From Acanthornis magna (taxonomy: Eukaryota; Chordata; Aves; Passeriformes; Acanthizidae), in contig JAWUZG010000029.1 in assembly GCA_036785705.1 (NCBI GenBank), forward strand, positions 11,485,501-11,549,500: 64,000 nucleotides of DNA, read 5' to 3'. The position numbers were made by a program, and so were the translations under genes. The number at the start of each line of letters is the position of its first letter. Position 1 is the stretch's first letter. Positions 59,965 to 64,000 of the stretch are shown piece after piece. The notes under the pieces were generated by a model. It was not told the DNA's origin, did no database searches, and saw only the letters and a list, made by a program, of their open reading frames with translations.

Positions 59965-60155
59965 GGAGATGGGGGCTCCCCCGGCCGCTGCATCCCCCGG
60001 CCTGGCGGAGCATCCTGCATCCCAGACCCCGGATTCCGCATCCCCGCTGTCTCCGGGGCGCAGGGACAGGCCTCCGCCGGGGAGTTATCGCCACCTAGCG
60101 CTGACGGCGGAAAAGGCCGCTCCCCCATCCCTCGGGAGTCTCCCGGCATCAGCTG
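59965..60155. promoter_or_regulatory. Small CpG island, candidate promoter or first exon
   Basis: I count 18 CpG dinucleotides between 59982 and 60145, against near absence in the flanking kilobases; GC content is far above the rest of the window. Retention of so many CpGs normally means the DNA is unmethylated in the germ line, as at promoters. A CTCF-like core CGCCACCTAGCGC lies at 60089-60101 (reverse orientation, two mismatches from the usual core). No TATA box is visible. Frames on both strands stay open (59852-60160 plus, 59883-60149 minus) but are proline/alanine-rich products of GC content and match nothing I know. Alternatives: an exonic CpG island or a young GC-rich insertion. Confidence 0.5.
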
Positions 60156-60307
60156 TGTAACACCTCAGGGAGACCCAGGGCCCTGCAGAGCCTGGGTTCC
60201 ACCAAAGCTGGCACATCTGAGCCGCACATGCACCTCCCTGGAGAGTCCTTCCCTCATCATCTCACACTGCCTGGGCCGAGGTCATCGATCTCAGAGCCCA
60301 TTACAAA

Positions 60308-60317
60308 TTACAGGTAA
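60308..60317 (+). other. Candidate 5' splice site
   Basis: ACAG|GTAAAA, with the exon end at 60313 and intron GT at 60314-60315, is close to the consensus donor. It lies about 160 bp downstream of the CpG island, so a non-coding or 5'-UTR first exon of roughly 60000-60313 on the plus strand is possible. Single donors like this occur often by chance. Confidence 0.25.
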
Positions 60318-60319
60318 AA

Positions 60320-63300
60320 CACCCACCGACTTTAACTTCTATGGCCAAGATTGGAATCAGCCTGCTTGCCTCTTGGGCTTCGAGCATCAAGACATACAGT
60401 AACACTTTCTTCTGCCCAAAACCTGCTGGGGGAAGGGGATTTGGTTTCCCGTCCTCAGCCATAGCAAAACACAAGGATGCCTTGCAAGTTTTTGCCTAGC
60501 CCAGGTCTCCCAGATAAGGCTTTGGGCAGAAACAGCCCAGTCCACTGCTTCCTCGCAGAACACAACCACCCGAGAGGTAGTAGCAAAGTGTCTGGTTTTC
60601 ATCCAGGGCTTGTTTAACCTAAGGAGGCCTTGGTAGTCAGCACAGGCCAGGATTAAATCTCTGGCCACCAGGTCACGGTCCTGCCTTCCCTCCAGATCAG
60701 TGGGTTCAGTGTGTCCTCCATAAACTAAAAGCAGATGACTGACCCTAGAAACCTTGTAAGCTGCATATTCTGACCCTCTCCTGACACGTGGATGTGAATC
60801 GGGCAGGGAAGGTGAGTCAGACTTGGGGCACTGCTGCCAGGAAGGCACTCCAGGAGGCTGGATCTTCATCACCAACCAGACTATGTAGCAAGGCTGGACG
60901 AAAGCATCACACCCAACTCACGGGTACTGACTCACAGGAGGCAGCGCCAGGCTGAGAATCCAGCTGGAAAGCAGACCTCCCTGCAACCCTATTTTCTGGA
61001 TGAATACTTTTACTACCAGCTTGAATACAAACAAGAAGGAGACCAGATTCTCTGGTGTTTACATCTTGAAAGAACAGTTAGCCATCAGCAGCCTGCCCAA
61101 TTTATGTGTGCATATGAGGGTAAAATAATTTACATGGTATGTTCATGGTTGTTGCTGTTTCTCAGACTGATGGACATTTCCACATAACCAGAAACAATAT
61201 CTATATATCTGTGAAATTCTGGATTAAAACCTGAGGCTCTTACAGATTTCCAATACCTTCAAATTAGAGGAGAAGCTGACAGGATTCTGCATGTGGAGAC
61301 ATTCAAGTCCTTTTTCTTGCCTCAGTGACTAAGCAGAGCCTTGCTGTAAGTCAAATCTATGGTAGGACATGAGAATTCTGTCTCACATGCTCATACAATT
61401 TTTGCAAGGCTGGCTCTAAATCTGAGATCTGAGTACCACGTTTGTATTCATACCGAGCCTCTCTCTCTCTTTAAATACAAATGCTAATTTACTCTATGTT
61501 CTCCCACTTGTGGTTAAAGACCTCTAATCTCCCTTGCTCCTGTGTCCAAATCCTTCCCATGAAACTGATCACTGCAAAAATAGCAATAATTGATAACAGG
61601 TGTTTCAGATGTGTTTACTGCTCTGTGACACCACTTGCCTCATATCTTGCCATATCATTCTCTCTTCCAACATCATGAACTTATGCTCAGTGTTCCTGAA
61701 TGGCTGTACAAGACGATTGATTTAGAGATGGATTAGTTTGCAAGTATTCACTGCTCTCTTAATAATCAAAGAAACTCAATAGATGTGAGCATTGAGGAAG
61801 CCAATACTAATATAATTTTTTTTTTACTAGGGTTCAAAGCAAGGTTTTTCTTTCAATAAATTTTAAGGATTTTAGTATTTCAATTTCTAATTCTCTTCCC
61901 ATGCTCTGAACAAAATGACACATATTGCAAAAATAAAGCATAGCCCAAATGTACTGAGATCTGTTGTAGGTTGTCAAAATTATTCCATACTGTATAAGCT
62001 GTCTGGCTGCTCTGCCTGCTCTGTGCTGGATCCTCCTATACTTAGGGAAAAATAAAGAATATAGTAACAAAGGAGTGAGATCCTCTAGGAAATGTATTTT
62101 GCCAGAATTCAAGTTGGATGGACGTGAAGCAGGAGGCCGAAGAGAGGAATTAGGTCTGCAACAGTCCTCCAGAAGCTCTGTGTTGCAAGATCAAGAGCGA
62201 GTAAGGGGGAGTAACTATTCATTTTCAGCTAACACCTTCCATGTTGCAAGTGTTTCCCACTTCTCTCAGACTCAAATCACCCTGAATCCAGATATGACAT
62301 AATCGGGTTCCATGGCTCCAGACCTCAGCCTTCATATGCCAGCCCCATGTTTCTTTCTTGACCTGAAGTGTAGGCCAGGGCCTTAGCTTACATGCAATTC
62401 CAAACCCTATATGAAACTCAGCACTGGTTTTTCCCTGCTCACCATTCCCTTTATTTGCTGTCATGAACACATTAGCATTTCCCTGATGAGAGAGGAAAAT
62501 GCTATTACTCCTTTTTTCTTTCTTTTGAATCCAGGAAGGGAATAAATTCCTAAGCATATAATATCAAAATTGCCAAATAGTTTTGCAAACTGACAGTATC
62601 CTATTCCAGCCATAACCCAAGCCATCAGCAGACCATAACATCACATATTTCAGTGCCAATCCCTTTAAACTGCAGCTATCATGCCCCTGCAAGTCTTGTT
62701 CCTGGTCTCTCACTGGAGAGTGATGCACTAGGGAATGCACCACAAGCAACAATGAAGCTGAGAATCAGGTTTAGTACTGCCCCTTTCTTGTGTCTGAAGA
62801 GCCCACAGGTGAAAAAGACAGAAAAGTTGTCCTTGATAGCACAAAACCGATGGCTTTTAAACATCAAAAGCAGCCATTGACCTGCCCTGGTATTTCTGAA
62901 TACCTCAAACACCAACTGTAGCAATTCATTACTACCAGCAGCGGGAACATGATCTGAAATCAGTGCAATCACACACTGAGCTATAATAGCAACAAACCCT
63001 CTGCAAGCAGACCACAGAAATATTAACTCTTTTCCTTGCTTGCCTGTCTAGAATGGCAAGGACAGAAAATACAGAAATTAAAACTCAGTTATTTTCTAGC
63101 CAATCCATAGTGTGACCCCATTTGGGACAGTCATATTCTTCAGGTTACTTGAAAAATGGACCAGATAAGCCAGCAGGGGCTCTGTCTTCTAATGTTTCAT
63201 GTAATCCACTGACTCACACACACAGTGTAGCTTTTCCAATCTGCCCTCCCCAAGAAGTTTTGCCTTGTGGATCTGATCACCAGCACTGCAGCGGGGTAGC

Positions 63301-63681
63301 AGGAGCTACAGTACAACCACAGATCTGGGAAAAAGACTAGGTTTCATGGGATGGAGCATAGAGGACAGATGACTTAAGCAAACAGGAGCAGGGCTGAGGT
63401 GATATAGTTAGACGCATCAAGATAAACACCAAACACACTCATGAGAGTGCCTGTCTTTACAGCCAAGGTACAAATGCTTCATGAGTGGCAGTAAACACTG
63501 GATAATGCAGTACTCTCAAGAATAATACCCAAGGAAAACTCTGGTTCAGCTGGAGCTTGGTTCACCTCCGAAGTGGTGCTGGAGCTGTCTTTTGCTCTGC
63601 ATCAGATTTCCAGCTACAATCTCCGCAGAACTGCAGAATCTGGAGAATTTTGATTGGGAAATGTCAAAGCAAAACACTGTT
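60320..63681. other. Unique DNA, no gene recognised
   Basis: No repeat family, RNA gene or supported exon. The minus frame 60387-60875 (162 codons) is among the longest in the window and lies in moderately GC-rich sequence close to the CpG island, but I recognise no domain in it. A dinucleotide CT run at 61460-61470 is short. The AT-rich part 61700-62100 has nothing convincing. Confidence 0.5.
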
Positions 63682-63701
63682 AAAAAAAAAAAAAAAAAAA
63701 A
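63682..63701 (+). repeat. A20 homopolymer
   Basis: Twenty adenines with no transposon or retrogene body recognised upstream. Confidence 0.88.
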
Positions 63702-64000
63702 GGAAACATTTGACTTTCAAATGTTGATCTTTTCTCTGTTTTGAAATGGAAGTCAAAAATGTCATACTTAAAGTTTCTCCTTTCAGAAGAAAACCTGTAA
63801 AAATAGTCAAAGCTAACATTTTCTGACAAAGAAAAAATATTTCAGCTAGCCTGAGAGAGATAGGGTTTTGCAGGGCCAAAATATTTCAACACCCTTTCCT
63901 CTTTAGATGGAAAATGGGGCCTCCTTCCTCAGCCTGAGCCAGCCTGAAAGCACTTGGCAAACATGAATTAATTCTTCCTTTTGCTAGTGGGGGAAGGAAG
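63702..64000. other. Unique DNA to the end of the window
   Basis: AT-rich sequence with nothing recognisable. Confidence 0.5.

Noticed and set aside
60387..60875. 162-codon minus-strand open frame near the CpG island
   Set aside because: I recognise no domain and the frame runs toward, not away from, unsupported sequence. GC-rich DNA lowers stop density. It would deserve a protein search because of the neighbouring island.
61834..62112. Possible LINE reverse-transcriptase tail (RIQHRAGRAARQL-like stretch on the minus strand)
   Set aside because: Only a few residues resemble the post-RT region of LINEs, without the expected downstream LHWLP-type motif. Too weak to call.
1..64000. Prokaryotic-type systems (operons, CRISPR, phage, toxin-antitoxin)
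   Set aside because: No ribosome-binding-site-led gene rows, no regularly spaced direct repeats, and several vertebrate CR1 retrotransposons; the DNA is clearly from a vertebrate nucleus.

Overview
This looks like non-coding vertebrate nuclear DNA, most likely from a bird or another sauropsid. The main evidence is several CR1 LINE copies from at least four lineages or ages. They show the typical 5' truncation, the ATTCTATG-type 3' end and recognisable CR1 ORF2 protein motifs. Open frames are short (180 codons at most) and occur on both strands, and none matches a protein family I recognise apart from the transposon remnants. There are long AT-rich stretches, A-runs and microsatellites, and no operon-like structure. 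I see no rRNA, tRNA, CRISPR array, integrated virus or intact gene. The window reads as an intergenic region or the inside of a large intron. LAYOUT: 1-3400 is mostly unique AT-rich DNA with one unexplained CpG-bearing block (about 1230-1495). 3430-3790 is a CR1 fragment on the minus strand. 3800-11277 is unique, and very AT-rich around 7000-8250. 11278-11406 is a plus-strand CR1 3' tail. 11407-32117 is unique and contains several blocks that look like conserved non-coding elements (about 15655-16720, 22890-23070 and 26190-27000), a perfect 12-bp inverted repeat (23486-23516) and short homopolymers. 32118-32725 holds two large homopurine microsatellites, directly followed by a minus-strand CR1 (32900-33695). 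33700-43740 is unique. 43748-47245 is a CR1-rich cluster: a minus fragment, a plus 3' tail, and a long, internally deleted minus copy that reaches from the endonuclease to the 3' end. 50878-51195 is a much older CR1. 53955-54335 is a decayed reverse transcriptase from a different, older LINE lineage. 59700-60313 combines a homeodomain-like AT-rich block, a perfect 12-bp inverted repeat, a small CpG island and a good splice donor, and is the best candidate in the window for a promoter or first exon. The remainder is unique DNA without recognisable features. HOW IT FITS TOGETHER: there is no pathway here. The picture is a transposon-littered, gene-poor interval with scattered candidate cis-regulatory elements. 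The conserved-element and promoter calls are pattern-based inferences that need a cross-species alignment. The LINE calls rest on protein motifs read directly from the sequence and are the most secure.
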